Below are positions 1-10,420 of a stretch of DNA of 64,000 nucleotides, one piece after another. The number at the start of each line of letters is the position of its first letter. Within the stretch, counting starts at the first letter, position 1. The position numbers and the translations under genes are program-made. Origin of the DNA: UBA5614 sp963667535 (GTDB taxonomy: Bacteria; Cloacimonadota; Cloacimonadia; Cloacimonadales; Cloacimonadaceae); assembly GCA_963667535.2 (NCBI GenBank), contig CAXXDU010000002.1, positions 2,356,001-2,420,000 of the forward strand. The letters are read 5' to 3'. The notes beneath the pieces were generated by a model. That model made no database searches. It was given only the letters and a program-made list of their open reading frames with translations, and was not told the origin of the DNA.

Positions 1-1
1 C

Positions 2-2815
2 GATACCGAAACGACCGGATTGAATCCTGATAAAGATGAAATAATCGAGATAGCCGCCGTTAAGTATCACAAGGGTGTTAAAGTTGACACTTTCAATAGC
101 TTTGTCAAACCTCTAAAAGATGTTCCTCATTACATAGAATATTTAACTCACATTACACCGTCAGATTTAAGTAATGCTCCTACAATTATTCAGGTATTAC
201 CAAAGCTCAAGACTTTCCTGGGTCATAATGTGATTATAGGTCAGAATACCCGATTTGATCTGGATTTTATTAATGCACAGCTTATACGATATAACGAATT
301 ACCCCTGCTTAATCAATGGTGGGATACCAGTGAGCTTGGCAGAATCTATCTTCCCTATGTTTCCAATCATAAGTTGGGAACGATGTGTGAGCATTTTAAT
401 ATCTCTCTCAACAATGCCCATCGCGCGATAAATGATGCTATAGCTACAGCTGAGTTATTTTATAAGCTTATCGAGTATGCTGTATCAAATTACAGTGTTA
501 TAGTCAATGCCAGAATACTTGAACTCAGCAGACAAGCACAATTGGAGAGTAATCTGACTTCTCTGATGGAAATAATATCTGATTATCAGAGAAAGTTTTC
601 ATTAATCAGCGCAAAACCTAAATCAACTGTTAATCAGACACATAATATCCTTGAGCATAAGTTTCTGAATCCCCATATCTATTCCCAACCGGAAATTTTT
701 AACGAAAACGGCATTCTGCATAGTCAGTTCCCTCAATTTGAATTCAGAGCCGGACAGCTTGATATGGCAGAAAGTACTGAAAGCGCATTTAAAAACAATC
801 ACTATCTGGTAGTAGAAGCAGGTACCGGAGTTGGAAAGTCATTTGCTTACCTTATTCCAGCCTTACAGTTTGCGTATAAAAATCAAAAAAAAGTGGTTGT
901 TTCTACTAATACTAAGAATCTGCAGGAGCAACTCTTTAATAAGGATTTGCCTATCTTAACAAAGATACTGCAGGTTCCATTCAAAGCTGTATTAGTTAAA
1001 GGCAGAGACAACTATATTTGCGAACGCAAATGGGAAGAACTCTTAACTGAACAATCCCGGGGACTTACACCTTATGAAGCCAGCGCTATGCTGCATATAC
1101 TGATTTGGAAGCTGAATACTACAACAGGTGATGTTACTGAAAACTCATCCTTTGATAAAAGCAGATTCAATATATTCTGGTATAGGCTATGTTCTGACAG
1201 GCATAATTGTGCAGGTAGGAAATGCCAGTTCTTTACGAGATGCTTTGTTATGAAGCTACGTAAAGCAGTAGAAGATGCCAGTTTAATTATCGCGAATCAT
1301 TCTTTACTTCTTGCAGATTTGAAATCAGATCATGCCAGTCTTGGGGAATATGAATACTTGATAATTGATGAAGCACATAATATCATGCAAACTGCAACGA
1401 AGCAACTAGGAATTGAACTCGGCTATACTGACCTCATCAACCAGGTCAATCAGCTTAGCAAAGTCTACCGCAAAAAGAATATTGCCTTTGTTGAACAAAT
1501 AGACAGAGCTTTGAATAAAAGTGTTCTGGGTGATTCAGTCAAAGACCAGATCAAATTTATCACTAATAATCTGGAAGAATTGATTGAAAAGAACAGACAA
1601 ATGATCCAAAACTTCTTTGCATATCTTGGGGATCAGTGCGAACAGGCAGATTCGTTTGGGAAATTGCGAATTAAAGTAGTGGACCAACTTCCGAATCTTT
1701 TTAGCCAATTTGAGCAGATTATAAATTTCTGGAAAGACCTGCGTAAAGAAATTCACGCTTTGCATAATGTGTTTTCTACAATAAATTCAAAGCAAATTCC
1801 TGCTTATGATATTCTGTTTGAGCGAGTTCAGGAAATTGACCTGAGAGCTTTTGAAACTGAACAGGAATTACTCTTGCTGATGAATCCTGATCTTGAGAAT
1901 TATGCGATGTGGCTTGAAGCAGGTCAAAAGACAGACAGGAATATTCCCGGGGCTATGCTCTGCCTTGCTCCGATTGAAGTGGATTATCATTTGAATAATA
2001 TAGTTTATAAAAATGTACCTTCAATAATTTTTACATCAGCAACCATGGCGCTAAGGAATTCATTCAAGTTCTTTCTCCATCAATCCGGAATAGCTTTAGT
2101 TGATGATAAACATGTAGTTGAGAAAGTTGTTGAGTCCCCGTTTGATTATGCGGGGCAATCCAAACTCCTTATTGCCGGATTCCTGCCGGAACCTAGTGAT
2201 AAGTATTTCCAAGCACAAGCCTTAGATTTAATGGAACTGATCTTTGAAAGTAGTCCGGTCGGTACTTTAACTCTTTTTACATCTTACAAAGATCTGGAAG
2301 CTGCTTATAATAAATTAAATGACATACTTTATCAACGTAATCGTCCTCTTTTTGCACAAGGAAAATGGAGTAGCCGTTCCGCATTACTGGATGAATTTAA
2401 GAAGCATAATAACGCTGTATTGCTGGGAACGAGTTCTTTTTGGGAAGGCATTGATGTACAGGGTGAATCCTTATCTCTGCTTGTACTTTTTAAATTACCG
2501 TTTCAGGTTCCAAGTGAACCTATTGTGGAAGCTTATATTGATAAACTCGAAAAGAGCAATAAGGATTCCTTTATGCACTATATCCTGCCTAATGCTCTTT
2601 TGCGACTCAGGCAAGGATTTGGCAGACTCATCAGAAGCAAAACCGACAAAGGTGTTGTTGTTATTATCGACCCCAGAGTTACTACCAAAAGATACGGTCA
2701 CTACTTTCAGGAAGTCCTGCCGGCTTCAAGCGTAGTTATGGACGATGCTTATCAAATGCAGAGTGCAATTACAGGTTTCTTTAAAAGAAGTCATTCTATT
2801 TATACAAAGGATTAA
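2..2815 (+). CDS. dinG: DinG-family ATP-dependent helicase with N-terminal DnaQ-like 3'-5' exonuclease (5' partial)
   Basis: The reading frame is open from base 2 and begins inside the exonuclease I motif (DTETTGL). The true start therefore lies upstream of the window, and the TTG at 20 is an internal Leu codon. The N-terminal part (to about base 480) is a DEDDh exonuclease domain. The rest is an XPD/DinG-like superfamily 2 helicase. Walker A (GTGVGKS) is near 823-843, the DEAH box near 1366-1380, and the motif VI arginine-rich segment (RLRQGFGRLIRS) near 2602-2640. Four clustered cysteines near 1190-1245 plus one near 1019 fit the Fe-S cluster of XPD-like helicases. The likely role is unwinding and trimming nucleic acid during repair or replication conflicts. 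murB starts 6 bp after the stop, so co-transcription is likely. Confidence 0.9.
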   Translation, partial: DTETTGLNPDKDEIIEIAAVKYHKGVKVDTFNSFVKPLKDVPHYIEYLTHITPSDLSNAPTIIQVLPKLKTFLGHNVIIGQNTRFDLDFINAQLIRYNELPLLNQWWDTSELGRIYLPYVSNHKLGTMCEHFNISLNNAHRAINDAIATAELFYKLIEYAVSNYSVIVNARILELSRQAQLESNLTSLMEIISDYQRKFSLISAKPKSTVNQTHNILEHKFLNPHIYSQPEIFNENGILHSQFPQFEFRAGQLDMAESTESAFKNNHYLVVEAGTGVGKSFAYLIPALQFAYKNQKKVVVSTNTKNLQEQLFNKDLPILTKILQVPFKAVLVKGRDNYICERKWEELLTEQSRGLTPYEASAMLHILIWKLNTTTGDVTENSSFDKSRFNIFWYRLCSDRHNCAGRKCQFFTRCFVMKLRKAVEDASLIIANHSLLLADLKSDHASLGEYEYLIIDEAHNIMQTATKQLGIELGYTDLINQVNQLSKVYRKKNIAFVEQIDRALNKSVLGDSVKDQIKFITNNLEELIEKNRQMIQNFFAYLGDQCEQADSFGKLRIKVVDQLPNLFSQFEQIINFWKDLRKEIHALHNVFSTINSKQIPAYDILFERVQEIDLRAFETEQELLLLMNPDLENYAMWLEAGQKTDRNIPGAMLCLAPIEVDYHLNNIVYKNVPSIIFTSATMALRNSFKFFLHQSGIALVDDKHVVEKVVESPFDYAGQSKLLIAGFLPEPSDKYFQAQALDLMELIFESSPVGTLTLFTSYKDLEAAYNKLNDILYQRNRPLFAQGKWSSRSALLDEFKKHNNAVLLGTSSFWEGIDVQGESLSLLVLFKLPFQVPSEPIVEAYIDKLEKSNKDSFMHYILPNALLRLRQGFGRLIRSKTDKGVVVIIDPRVTTKRYGHYFQEVLPASSVVMDDAYQMQSAITGFFKRSHSIYTKD

Positions 2816-2821
2816 TAACCA

Positions 2822-3736
2822 ATGACAAAGAAAGAAATTGTTAATCTAATAACTGAAATTGTCGGGAAGAGTAATCTAAGAATAAATGAACCGATGTCGC
2901 TACATACAACCTTCAAAGTTGGCGGTCCGGCAGACATATTTGTGATACCTTCTAAACTAAAAATTTTGATTTCAGTTATGACATTTATCAATGTGAACAA
3001 AATACCATTCTTCATATTGGGAAATGGTTCAAATCTAGTTGTAAGCGACAAGGGAATCAGAGGCGTTGTTGTTAGCACTAATGGACTTATACATTCGGAA
3101 AAAAGAGGTGATTCAGTAGTGGTTTCCTGCGGAATTGAGCTTTCGAAACTAAGCCAGTATGTGGCAAACCAAGGATTATCAGGTCTAGAATTTGCCTGTG
3201 GTATTCCAGGATCAGTAGGTGGTGCAGTCTTTATGAATGCGGGAGCGTATGAGGGTGAAATTAGCAAAGTACTCAAATCCAGCAAGGTTTTTAATCTAGA
3301 GACTAATCTTGTTAAAACTCTTACACTTGCTGAGCACAATTTCTCATATAGATATAGCATTCTTCAGGATGAGCCATACATTCATCTGAATAGTGTCTTC
3401 AAATTTACTCCATCAAACAAGAGCACTATCCTTACTAAAATGAAAGAGCTGTCAATATCACGTGAAGCCAAACAACCCTTGGAACTTCCAAGTGCAGGTT
3501 CTGTTTTTAGAAGACCACAAGGATATTATACAGGAAAAATGATTGAAGAATGTGGCTTGATAGGATTTCGAGTTGGCGATGCGGCTATTTCAACCAAACA
3601 TTGCGGATTTATAGTTAATCTCGGTACTGCAACCGCCAAAGATATAAAAGCCTTGATTGAACACATTCAAAAGTCTGTATGGGATAAGTTCGGAGTTATG
3701 TTGCAAACCGAGATTAAATTCGTCGGAGAAGAATGA
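2822..3736 (+). CDS. murB: UDP-N-acetylenolpyruvoylglucosamine reductase (MurB, type II)
   Basis: This is the second committed step of peptidoglycan precursor synthesis: NADPH-dependent reduction of UDP-GlcNAc-enolpyruvate to UDP-MurNAc in the cytoplasm. The 304-residue product has the FAD-binding PCMH fold signature GNGSNLVVSD near residue 62 and the glycine-rich segment GSVGGAVFMNAGAYEGE near residue 130. It also has the catalytic serine region SAGSVFRRP near residue 225 and a C-terminal Glu in LQTEIKF. Its length fits the shorter type II enzymes. It starts with ATG 6 bp after the helicase gene, and its stop overlaps the next start (ATGA), indicating translational coupling. Confidence 0.95.
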   Translation: MTKKEIVNLITEIVGKSNLRINEPMSLHTTFKVGGPADIFVIPSKLKILISVMTFINVNKIPFFILGNGSNLVVSDKGIRGVVVSTNGLIHSEKRGDSVVVSCGIELSKLSQYVANQGLSGLEFACGIPGSVGGAVFMNAGAYEGEISKVLKSSKVFNLETNLVKTLTLAEHNFSYRYSILQDEPYIHLNSVFKFTPSNKSTILTKMKELSISREAKQPLELPSAGSVFRRPQGYYTGKMIEECGLIGFRVGDAAISTKHCGFIVNLGTATAKDIKALIEHIQKSVWDKFGVMLQTEIKFVGEE

Positions 3737-4521
3737 AGCTCAATAAAACCTCAAGCATTCTGTTTCCTACTGCCTTTGCACTGCTAATCCTTATTCTATA
3801 TACTCTCTTTGCAAACCTTAAACATAATCTGCCTTGGATCTTTCCAACCCCTCATTCTATCTTTGAAGTCTTTATCAAATATCCGGGTTTGCTTTGGAAT
3901 CATACTCTTGCAACAATATATGAGACGGTTGTTGGGCTTATTCTGAGTATCTTACTGGGGATTCTGATTGCCATTTGCATGGATAAGTGGAAATCTTTTC
4001 AACAGACGGTACATCCATTCATTATCGTAACACAGACAATACCCATTATTGCTCTTGCACCGCTGTTTATTTTGTGGTTCGGTTATGGAATTATTGCCAA
4101 GGTATTTATTGTTACTCTTGTATGTTTCTTCCCGATAACTGTTAATCTATATGATGGTTTCCAGCAAGTCTCCATTGAATATCAACGCCTGTTCAGAGCT
4201 ATGAATGCCAGTAAATGGCAGATATTTTGTCTTGTAAAAGTACCATCAGCCCTACCCTCATTTTTTACAGGATTAAAACTGGCTGTTTCTTACAGTGTAA
4301 TGGCAGCAGTTATAGGCGAATGGTTGGGAGGAGAAAAAGGTCTTGGTATCTATATGACCAGGGCAACAAAGTCTTACCAGACTGCTCATGTATTTGCTAT
4401 AATAATCATTATATCACTCTTTTCTCTGATGATGTACGGTATTGTTCTTTTCATTGAAGGGATAATGCTCAAATGGCAATTCAGGCATCTTGAAGAATAT
4501 ATAGATACACAAAACAATTAA
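3733..4521 (+). CDS. ABC transporter permease, ThiX/SsuC/TauC-like
   Basis: This 262-residue polytopic inner-membrane protein has about six hydrophobic helices. It carries the cytoplasmic-loop (EAA-type) signature around RAMNASKWQIFCLVKVP and a conserved AVIGEWLGGEKGLG segment. These are typical of BPD-type permeases for nitrate, sulfonate or thiamine-precursor (HMP) uptake, and overall the sequence looks closest to ThiX-like permeases. No ATPase or substrate-binding protein gene lies beside it, so the substrate cannot be inferred from context and its partners must be encoded elsewhere. It overlaps murB by 4 bp, so it is in the same transcription unit. Confidence 0.8.
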   Translation: MKLNKTSSILFPTAFALLILILYTLFANLKHNLPWIFPTPHSIFEVFIKYPGLLWNHTLATIYETVVGLILSILLGILIAICMDKWKSFQQTVHPFIIVTQTIPIIALAPLFILWFGYGIIAKVFIVTLVCFFPITVNLYDGFQQVSIEYQRLFRAMNASKWQIFCLVKVPSALPSFFTGLKLAVSYSVMAAVIGEWLGGEKGLGIYMTRATKSYQTAHVFAIIIIISLFSLMMYGIVLFIEGIMLKWQFRHLEEYIDTQNN

Positions 4522-4654
4522 TACCGATATAAACTTGTTGGAAATAATTATATTGTATGCCAAGGAATTACCAATTGCAATACAATGAGAGCAGTTGGTA
4601 TTTATAGATTTACAATTATTATATAGCTATATAAATATTTATTGGAGTTAACTA

Positions 4655-4963
4655 ATGGTTATAGAATTGAATAAAGCTAGTTTTACAGAATACATCGGAC
4701 ATGGTATTGTAATTATTGATTTTGGGGCATCCTGGTGCGGCCCATGCAAGATTCTTGGTCCTACTGTTGAAGCAGTTGCTGCTGAAGATGATAGTATTAA
4801 AGTCGCAAAAGTCAACGTTGACGATAATCCCGATTTATCTGATATGTATAAAATAATGAGTATTCCAACTTTGTTATTTTTTAAAGACGGTGAATTGAAA
4901 GACACTTCTGTGGGTGTTGTTTCTAAACAGCTTATCCAAAACATGATTTCATCTCTTAAATAA
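4655..4963 (+). CDS. trxA: Thioredoxin
   Basis: A small cytoplasmic disulfide reductant of 102 residues, the usual thioredoxin length. It has the active site WCGPCK preceded by DFGAS, the cis-proline segment SIPTLLFF and a C-terminal helix. It donates electrons to targets such as ribonucleotide reductase or peroxiredoxins after reduction by thioredoxin reductase, which is not in this window. The ATG follows a GGAG-like ribosome-binding site. A 133-bp AT-rich gap upstream suggests its own promoter, but I could not pick one with confidence. Confidence 0.95.
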   Translation: MVIELNKASFTEYIGHGIVIIDFGASWCGPCKILGPTVEAVAAEDDSIKVAKVNVDDNPDLSDMYKIMSIPTLLFFKDGELKDTSVGVVSKQLIQNMISSLK

Positions 4964-5031
4964 AACATTCAGGATAGATATCTTAAGGGTTTTTAATTGA
5001 CAAATTTCGAATGCTTTGTAGCTAACAACTC

Positions 5032-5949
5032 ATGAATTTATCCAGAAGAATCAATAATATCGTTGAATATACATTATTCAGAGGTGCTCTTTATGTATTG
5101 AGAGCCCTCCCTTATAACTTAAGCAAATCTATATTGATTTGTATATTCGATTTTGTAGGTTACCGTATTGGAATTCGCAGAAAAGTAGCAGAACAACAAC
5201 TGGAAAGCATTTTTCCCGAATACTCATCTGAAAGGAAACGCAGGATTGTCAAAAATGTGTATAAAAACATGGCACTTAATGTAGCTGAAATTTATTTAAT
5301 GAGTGATGCAGAATTATTTGCGGTTACAACTTTTGAGAATTCTGAGTATGTTCAGGAAGCCTTATCCCGCAAGAAGGGAGTTTTAGTAATCGAGGGTCAC
5401 TTTGGAGATTGGGAAGCTCCCTGCAGAATGTTACCCATGGCAGGATATGGTTTGGCTATGATAACCAAAAAGCAACGTAATCACTTATTCGATAATTATA
5501 CCAACGCTATCAGAGAGAGACAGGGTGGCACGATTATTGATATGAAAAACGCGCTTAAAGGCATTTTAGAGCATACAAAGCACAATGACCTCATTGGTAT
5601 ACTGATTGACCAGAATGCAGGGAAGCGTGGAGTTTTAGCTGATTTTTTGGGCAAGCCTGCTTCTAATTGGAAAGGTACTGCTAAGATAGCCTTACGCTTT
5701 CAAATACCTATAGTTCCTGGATTTGTTATCAGAAATGACGATGAGAGTCTCACTTTCCGCTTTGAAAAAATGATTGATCCTGACGGGCTTAAGGACAATG
5801 AAGAGAATATAATGAATCTAATTAAGCAAATGAACCAGGCTTTAGAGGACAAAATTCGACAATATCCCGAGCAATGGTTCTGGGTTCACAAACGTTGGAA
5901 AGGCGCAAAACACTTTATCCAAGACTATAGTAAAGATCAGAACTTATAG
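5032..5949 (+). CDS. LpxL/HtrB-family lysophospholipid (lipid A-type) acyltransferase
   Basis: The 305-residue product has an N-terminal hydrophobic segment and the acyltransferase HX4E-type motif in GHFGDWE near residue 121. It also has the downstream IDQNAG segment and a C-terminal WFWVHKRWK, all characteristic of the LpxL/LpxM (LABLAT) family. These enzymes transfer secondary acyl chains to lipid A precursors at the inner face of the cytoplasmic membrane, so the cell probably makes LPS or a related outer-membrane glycolipid. The final acyl donor and position cannot be read from sequence. No strong Shine-Dalgarno precedes the ATG. The last 13 bp overlap the convergent gene on the minus strand. 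Confidence 0.85.
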   Translation: MNLSRRINNIVEYTLFRGALYVLRALPYNLSKSILICIFDFVGYRIGIRRKVAEQQLESIFPEYSSERKRRIVKNVYKNMALNVAEIYLMSDAELFAVTTFENSEYVQEALSRKKGVLVIEGHFGDWEAPCRMLPMAGYGLAMITKKQRNHLFDNYTNAIRERQGGTIIDMKNALKGILEHTKHNDLIGILIDQNAGKRGVLADFLGKPASNWKGTAKIALRFQIPIVPGFVIRNDDESLTFRFEKMIDPDGLKDNEENIMNLIKQMNQALEDKIRQYPEQWFWVHKRWKGAKHFIQDYSKDQNL

Positions 5950-7436
5950 AATAACCCTAGTAATAACTCAACTGGTTCAGCTGGTAAATTACGGTAAACG
6001 ATTTTCCCCTTATACAAAAGGTTTGATAGTTTTAAATAAATATATGCTTCGTGATTAAGTGTATATTTAACTGTTGCACCCAAATCTAATGCATCTCTTA
6101 AGAAAGCACCTGTATCATCTTTTGTATTATAATATTGATTAAAATGAAGGTTGAATTTAAATCTGTTGAGTGTATAGTCTATTGAGGATTCAGATGTAAT
6201 CATAGGTAAATAGCTCATTGCAGAATATTTATGCTCTACCATCCAACCTTTATCAAACAGGAAGGATTGAGTGAAAGATACTAAATCTTCTCTTATCTCG
6301 AATCCACATTTCAAGCTACTTTCTAAAACAGTTTCAGGTACTGCAACAGGCAAATCTCCTGCAATTGATGTCGACTTAAGAACAGGCTGATTTATAGAAT
6401 ATCTGATACAATAATCAGAGGATAAATTTAGAGGTAAATCCATTATCTCTAGTGAACTGTTCAGCATGGATATGTTAGCACTCAATGGATAGAATGAAAT
6501 AATAGCTTCTCTCTGGTTGTATTGCCAGGGTTGCTTGATAAACAGGGTATAATTGTTCCATACGTTGAATCCTGATTCCTGACAAATTAATAGACTTGTT
6601 TCATGAAAAGTTGAAAATCGCTTTGATAAGGCTATCCCTGGTACTATAGATTTCTCAGAAATGTACAAGGAAACCCCTTTGAAAAAATCCCAGGTCTCCT
6701 TATTTACAGATAGAGTTCTTGATGCTTTCAATGCCAGAATCGGTGATTCCTGAATATAGGAACCATCCAAAGTAAATTCAGCAATATTGTTGAGAAGATA
6801 CTTAATCGTAAGCTGGTTATTCCAGTACTGTTTATTAGTCCTCCTACTCAGAATATCGTTTCTATTCTGATATGACTCAAATTCTGTCTGAAACTTCATT
6901 TTGTAAGGGAACGCTAATTCATAATTGTAATTAAAGTCATACATCAATTGCAACGAACTATCAGACTGATATGAAATATTTTTAGGAGTATCAATATCTA
7001 TATGATTTATGTTAAAATCTATTAGCGTTACTTCGGTTATATGGTGTATCCCTGCATCTAGTTCTTTTTGATACCATTTTTTTGCCGGAGTGTGTATACC
7101 AGCATTGGCTGTAAAGTAGTTTGATTGGGAGAAGAGTTCTGATAGCATTATACTTGATTTTATACCTGAATTTCCAGCTTCGCTGTACAATGCATTCTTG
7201 CTCTGTTTCTTTGGACGTGGATATGTTATTGAGCTCTCAGGCATAGTCGGGATGATGGGCTTTAAAGAATCCACAACATCAGGAATATTCAGTTCAGAAC
7301 TAATAATACCCCGCTTTTCTAAAGTGCTTTTCAAGGCTGAAGGCCCACTAATTTCAATATCTGGTAAATCCATGACGACACCAGATAAATATGATGCAAT
7401 AGAAATAACAACAATGGCTATTAGTTTGTTACTCAT
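5937..7436 (-). CDS. Probable outer-membrane beta-barrel protein, unknown function
   Basis: I do not recognise a named family. The 499-residue product starts with a short hydrophobic signal-like segment. After a low-complexity region it contains many alternating hydrophobic/polar stretches with Tyr, Phe and Asn, and it ends in an aromatic residue (FYKF), as outer-membrane barrels do. The ATG lies inside the end of the upstream TPR gene (8-bp overlap), so the two are translationally coupled. This places the barrel in a three-gene operon with a TPR protein and a giant kinase. A role as an envelope component monitored or assembled by that system is inference. Confidence 0.6.
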   Translation of the reverse strand: MSNKLIAIVVISIASYLSGVVMDLPDIEISGPSALKSTLEKRGIISSELNIPDVVDSLKPIIPTMPESSITYPRPKKQSKNALYSEAGNSGIKSSIMLSELFSQSNYFTANAGIHTPAKKWYQKELDAGIHHITEVTLIDFNINHIDIDTPKNISYQSDSSLQLMYDFNYNYELAFPYKMKFQTEFESYQNRNDILSRRTNKQYWNNQLTIKYLLNNIAEFTLDGSYIQESPILALKASRTLSVNKETWDFFKGVSLYISEKSIVPGIALSKRFSTFHETSLLICQESGFNVWNNYTLFIKQPWQYNQREAIISFYPLSANISMLNSSLEIMDLPLNLSSDYCIRYSINQPVLKSTSIAGDLPVAVPETVLESSLKCGFEIREDLVSFTQSFLFDKGWMVEHKYSAMSYLPMITSESSIDYTLNRFKFNLHFNQYYNTKDDTGAFLRDALDLGATVKYTLNHEAYIYLKLSNLLYKGKIVYRNLPAEPVELLLGLFYKF

Positions 7437-10407
7437 CTTTCTGTTGCTCTGTATTTAATATGTTTTCAATATCATTCTGTTCATCAGATGCTAGTGAGTC
7501 CTTAATTTCATCATAAACATTTTTTGCTTCACCGATTTGCCCTAAGGCTATATATGATTTTACTATGTAACGTTTAGCATCTAAAACAATATCTGAAGCA
7601 TCAGCGTATAAATAGATGGTTTTATATAATTGTAGTATGGCATCTTCGAAGCTGTTCAAATGAAATTTGGCAATCCCTTTAATCAGTTGAGCTTTTGATC
7701 GAATTATGAGCTCTTCACTTAACAACAGATTTTCAGCAAGTGAATCACATAATGCCCAATTTGAATTGTCATAGTTCCATTGCAACCAAATGAATTGAGC
7801 CTTTTCTGGTATTGGTAGGAATGTTGATTCCCATTTATGCCAAAAAAAGAATAAGCTATCGGGCTTCATTTCATATACATTTTGTACTAACCTAACGAAT
7901 CTCTGCGAATTTTTATCCAACTCAACTGCTTCATCTAATTTAGAAATAGCCTCATCCGATTTACCTGATATTATTTCCAGGTCTGCCCATTCTGTTAATA
8001 TATCCGCAGTTGGCTCAATTTTATACATAGTTTGAAACACACTATCAGCTTCATTGAACCTATACAACTTTGAAAGAGAACCCGCTACAAATCTCCTGAA
8101 CTCATTATTCTCCTTATGAGGAAATTCTTTTCTCAAGTCATCTGCCATTTGCAGTAAATCTCCCCATTGTTCTGTCCCATAATACACTTTCAGCAACAAA
8201 TATTGTAATTCAAAGCGAATATATTCGGATTTAAAGCTATCTATCATATCGTTAATTTCATCTAATGCAGTTTGATCGGGATTCTGTTTCAAGCACCATA
8301 ATAATCCAGAAAATGCACTTTGCAATATGACTTGTTCATCGTCATTAAAATACTTGTTATTTAAATACCTTTTAAGAAGACTAATCCAGGTTTGTGTAGC
8401 TTTATAATATTCGACTTGATTGTAATATATGCTTCCTATGCTAGCCAGTGCATTATTGTAAAACTCACTTTCGGGATGTTCAGTTATAAAATTCTTAAAC
8501 AACATCAATGCTTGTTGATAGTCTTTTGCATGATAAGCTGCTTTAGCAGCCATGATTAAATAAGCTTGAGGTGATTCTTTGTCGACAGATAACTTTAGAT
8601 ATAGCTGTGAAGCTTCACTAAAACGTTTCAGTCGATACAATGTCAACGCTATATAACTACTAACTTCTTTTGACTCAGAATCATTTTTACTGTATGTTGC
8701 AGACAAGTTATACGTATTCATCGCCTCTGTATATCGATTGAGATTGAAGTATATATTCCCTTCTAATAGCAATACCTGAAAAGCATTTGTTGAGTCTATA
8801 ACCAATGCAGGAATCATTTCTGAGGCTGCCAGATAATCTTCTGAATAGTAAAGTGACTGTGCGATTCTATAATCGATAACACTTCTGTTTAAATACTTAT
8901 TATTGATTTGATTATATTGTCTGATTGCTTTGTTGTAATTAGCCTGATAAAAATCTATTTCAGCCAAAAGGAACTGGGATTTCTCTTTGATCTCATCATC
9001 CTCAGATAATGATAAGCACAATGATAATCCTGCTGCTGAGGATTGGTAGTCCTTCTGTTCAAAATCTATCATAGCAATATTATACAAAGAATGCAATCTG
9101 AACCTTCCATGGGGATAACTATTTAAATACTGATTATATGCGAGTTTTGCTTTATCCAGGATTCTGGCATCGTACCAGATATCTCCCAGCATTATTTTTA
9201 TATTCCGAGAAAGTGCCGAAGTAGTATCCAGGTTTTTAACAGTTAGTAAAATACTTGCTGCTTCCTGATATTTTTTGCTCTTAAACATTAATGACCCATA
9301 TATATATAGAATGTTTGGATCAATATCTTTTACATTATTCTCAGAAATGTACTCGTTCATATAAGTAATAGCTTGATCAGGTGAAGATCTATAGAGTATT
9401 TTTATCCTCTCCAGCCAACTACTTATAGCAATATCAACATTACTATCTGGTAAAAGGTCATTAGCAGGTATTTGCATACTGCTCAATTCAGCAAAAATTG
9501 AATCTGCCTGATTATCTTTTCCTTCCTGAGTATAGATTAGTCCTGTCAAAAAAAGACGATAGCTTTTGTATAAGTATACATTAGAAAGCAGTTTTAATGC
9601 TTCATCAAGCTCATTGATTAAAATATGTGTTTGTGCGAATCTGAGCACGATAGAATCAGGCGTTGGTAATTTTTTTAATAAAATTTCGTTTTCAAGGTTA
9701 ATTATTTCTCGATAATCCTCAATTGTCAGTAAATAATCAATCCAGATATTCAGGGGTGTTGCTATTGACTCAAGACTTGAATTATCGTTAATTATACCAT
9801 AAATTAACGCTTTGGCTTTTGCTATATTTTCCGTAGATATATATGATTTGATAAGCTCTGAAATCGCTGAAGCGTTTTTCCCATTATAGATTAGAGCTCT
9901 TTCATAACTTTCCTGGGCTGCAACAGAATTGAAGATTCTGCTATAAATTCTACCTTTGAGTAACTCAATTCGGAATAGAAGTTCAGTTGCAGATGTGCTT
10001 TTTTCTACTTGAGCTAACAATTGAAGTGCTTTTAAATTTTCATTCCGGTCATAATTTATATATGCTTTATTAACTAGTGTCTCTGCTAGCATAGTTTGAT
10101 CAATCTTCTTGTTAAGTAAAACAGAGTATATACTATCTGCGTATGAGTATCGATATTCTGCAAAAGCGATATTTGCTTTAATAAATGACACTAAATCACC
10201 ATATTGTGACATATTATATTCGTTCTCAAAGACGTGTATCTGCTTTTTTGCCATCTCATATTGTTGATGGTCATATAAGCCTATAATAAACAACAAGTCA
10301 TTGTTTTCTTTACTTACTGAATGTAAGGGAGTTGTTGCTAAATACAAACCCATTATCATCAGCATTGTTAGTGTGAATGCTTTGGTATATTTCATAATTC
10401 TCTTCAT
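7429..10407 (-). CDS. Large TPR-repeat exported protein
   Basis: The 992-residue protein has an N-terminal signal peptide (a Lys/Arg start followed by a hydrophobic stretch ending near residue 30). The rest is mostly alpha-helical tetratricopeptide-like repeats (patterns such as AxxxYxxAL and YPxGRFxxxAxYNIA). It resembles periplasmic TPR scaffolds that help assemble outer-membrane or surface complexes. There is no catalytic motif. It sits 13 bp downstream of the kinase/histidine-kinase gene and overlaps the barrel gene, so a single envelope-related operon is likely. ATG at 10407 is used; a second in-frame ATG at 10395 is an alternative. Confidence 0.75.
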   Translation of the reverse strand: MKRIMKYTKAFTLTMLMIMGLYLATTPLHSVSKENNDLLFIIGLYDHQQYEMAKKQIHVFENEYNMSQYGDLVSFIKANIAFAEYRYSYADSIYSVLLNKKIDQTMLAETLVNKAYINYDRNENLKALQLLAQVEKSTSATELLFRIELLKGRIYSRIFNSVAAQESYERALIYNGKNASAISELIKSYISTENIAKAKALIYGIINDNSSLESIATPLNIWIDYLLTIEDYREIINLENEILLKKLPTPDSIVLRFAQTHILINELDEALKLLSNVYLYKSYRLFLTGLIYTQEGKDNQADSIFAELSSMQIPANDLLPDSNVDIAISSWLERIKILYRSSPDQAITYMNEYISENNVKDIDPNILYIYGSLMFKSKKYQEAASILLTVKNLDTTSALSRNIKIMLGDIWYDARILDKAKLAYNQYLNSYPHGRFRLHSLYNIAMIDFEQKDYQSSAAGLSLCLSLSEDDEIKEKSQFLLAEIDFYQANYNKAIRQYNQINNKYLNRSVIDYRIAQSLYYSEDYLAASEMIPALVIDSTNAFQVLLLEGNIYFNLNRYTEAMNTYNLSATYSKNDSESKEVSSYIALTLYRLKRFSEASQLYLKLSVDKESPQAYLIMAAKAAYHAKDYQQALMLFKNFITEHPESEFYNNALASIGSIYYNQVEYYKATQTWISLLKRYLNNKYFNDDEQVILQSAFSGLLWCLKQNPDQTALDEINDMIDSFKSEYIRFELQYLLLKVYYGTEQWGDLLQMADDLRKEFPHKENNEFRRFVAGSLSKLYRFNEADSVFQTMYKIEPTADILTEWADLEIISGKSDEAISKLDEAVELDKNSQRFVRLVQNVYEMKPDSLFFFWHKWESTFLPIPEKAQFIWLQWNYDNSNWALCDSLAENLLLSEELIIRSKAQLIKGIAKFHLNSFEDAILQLYKTIYLYADASDIVLDAKRYIVKSYIALGQIGEAKNVYDEIKDSLASDEQNDIENILNTEQQKDE

Positions 10408-10420
10408 CTTTATTATAGAA

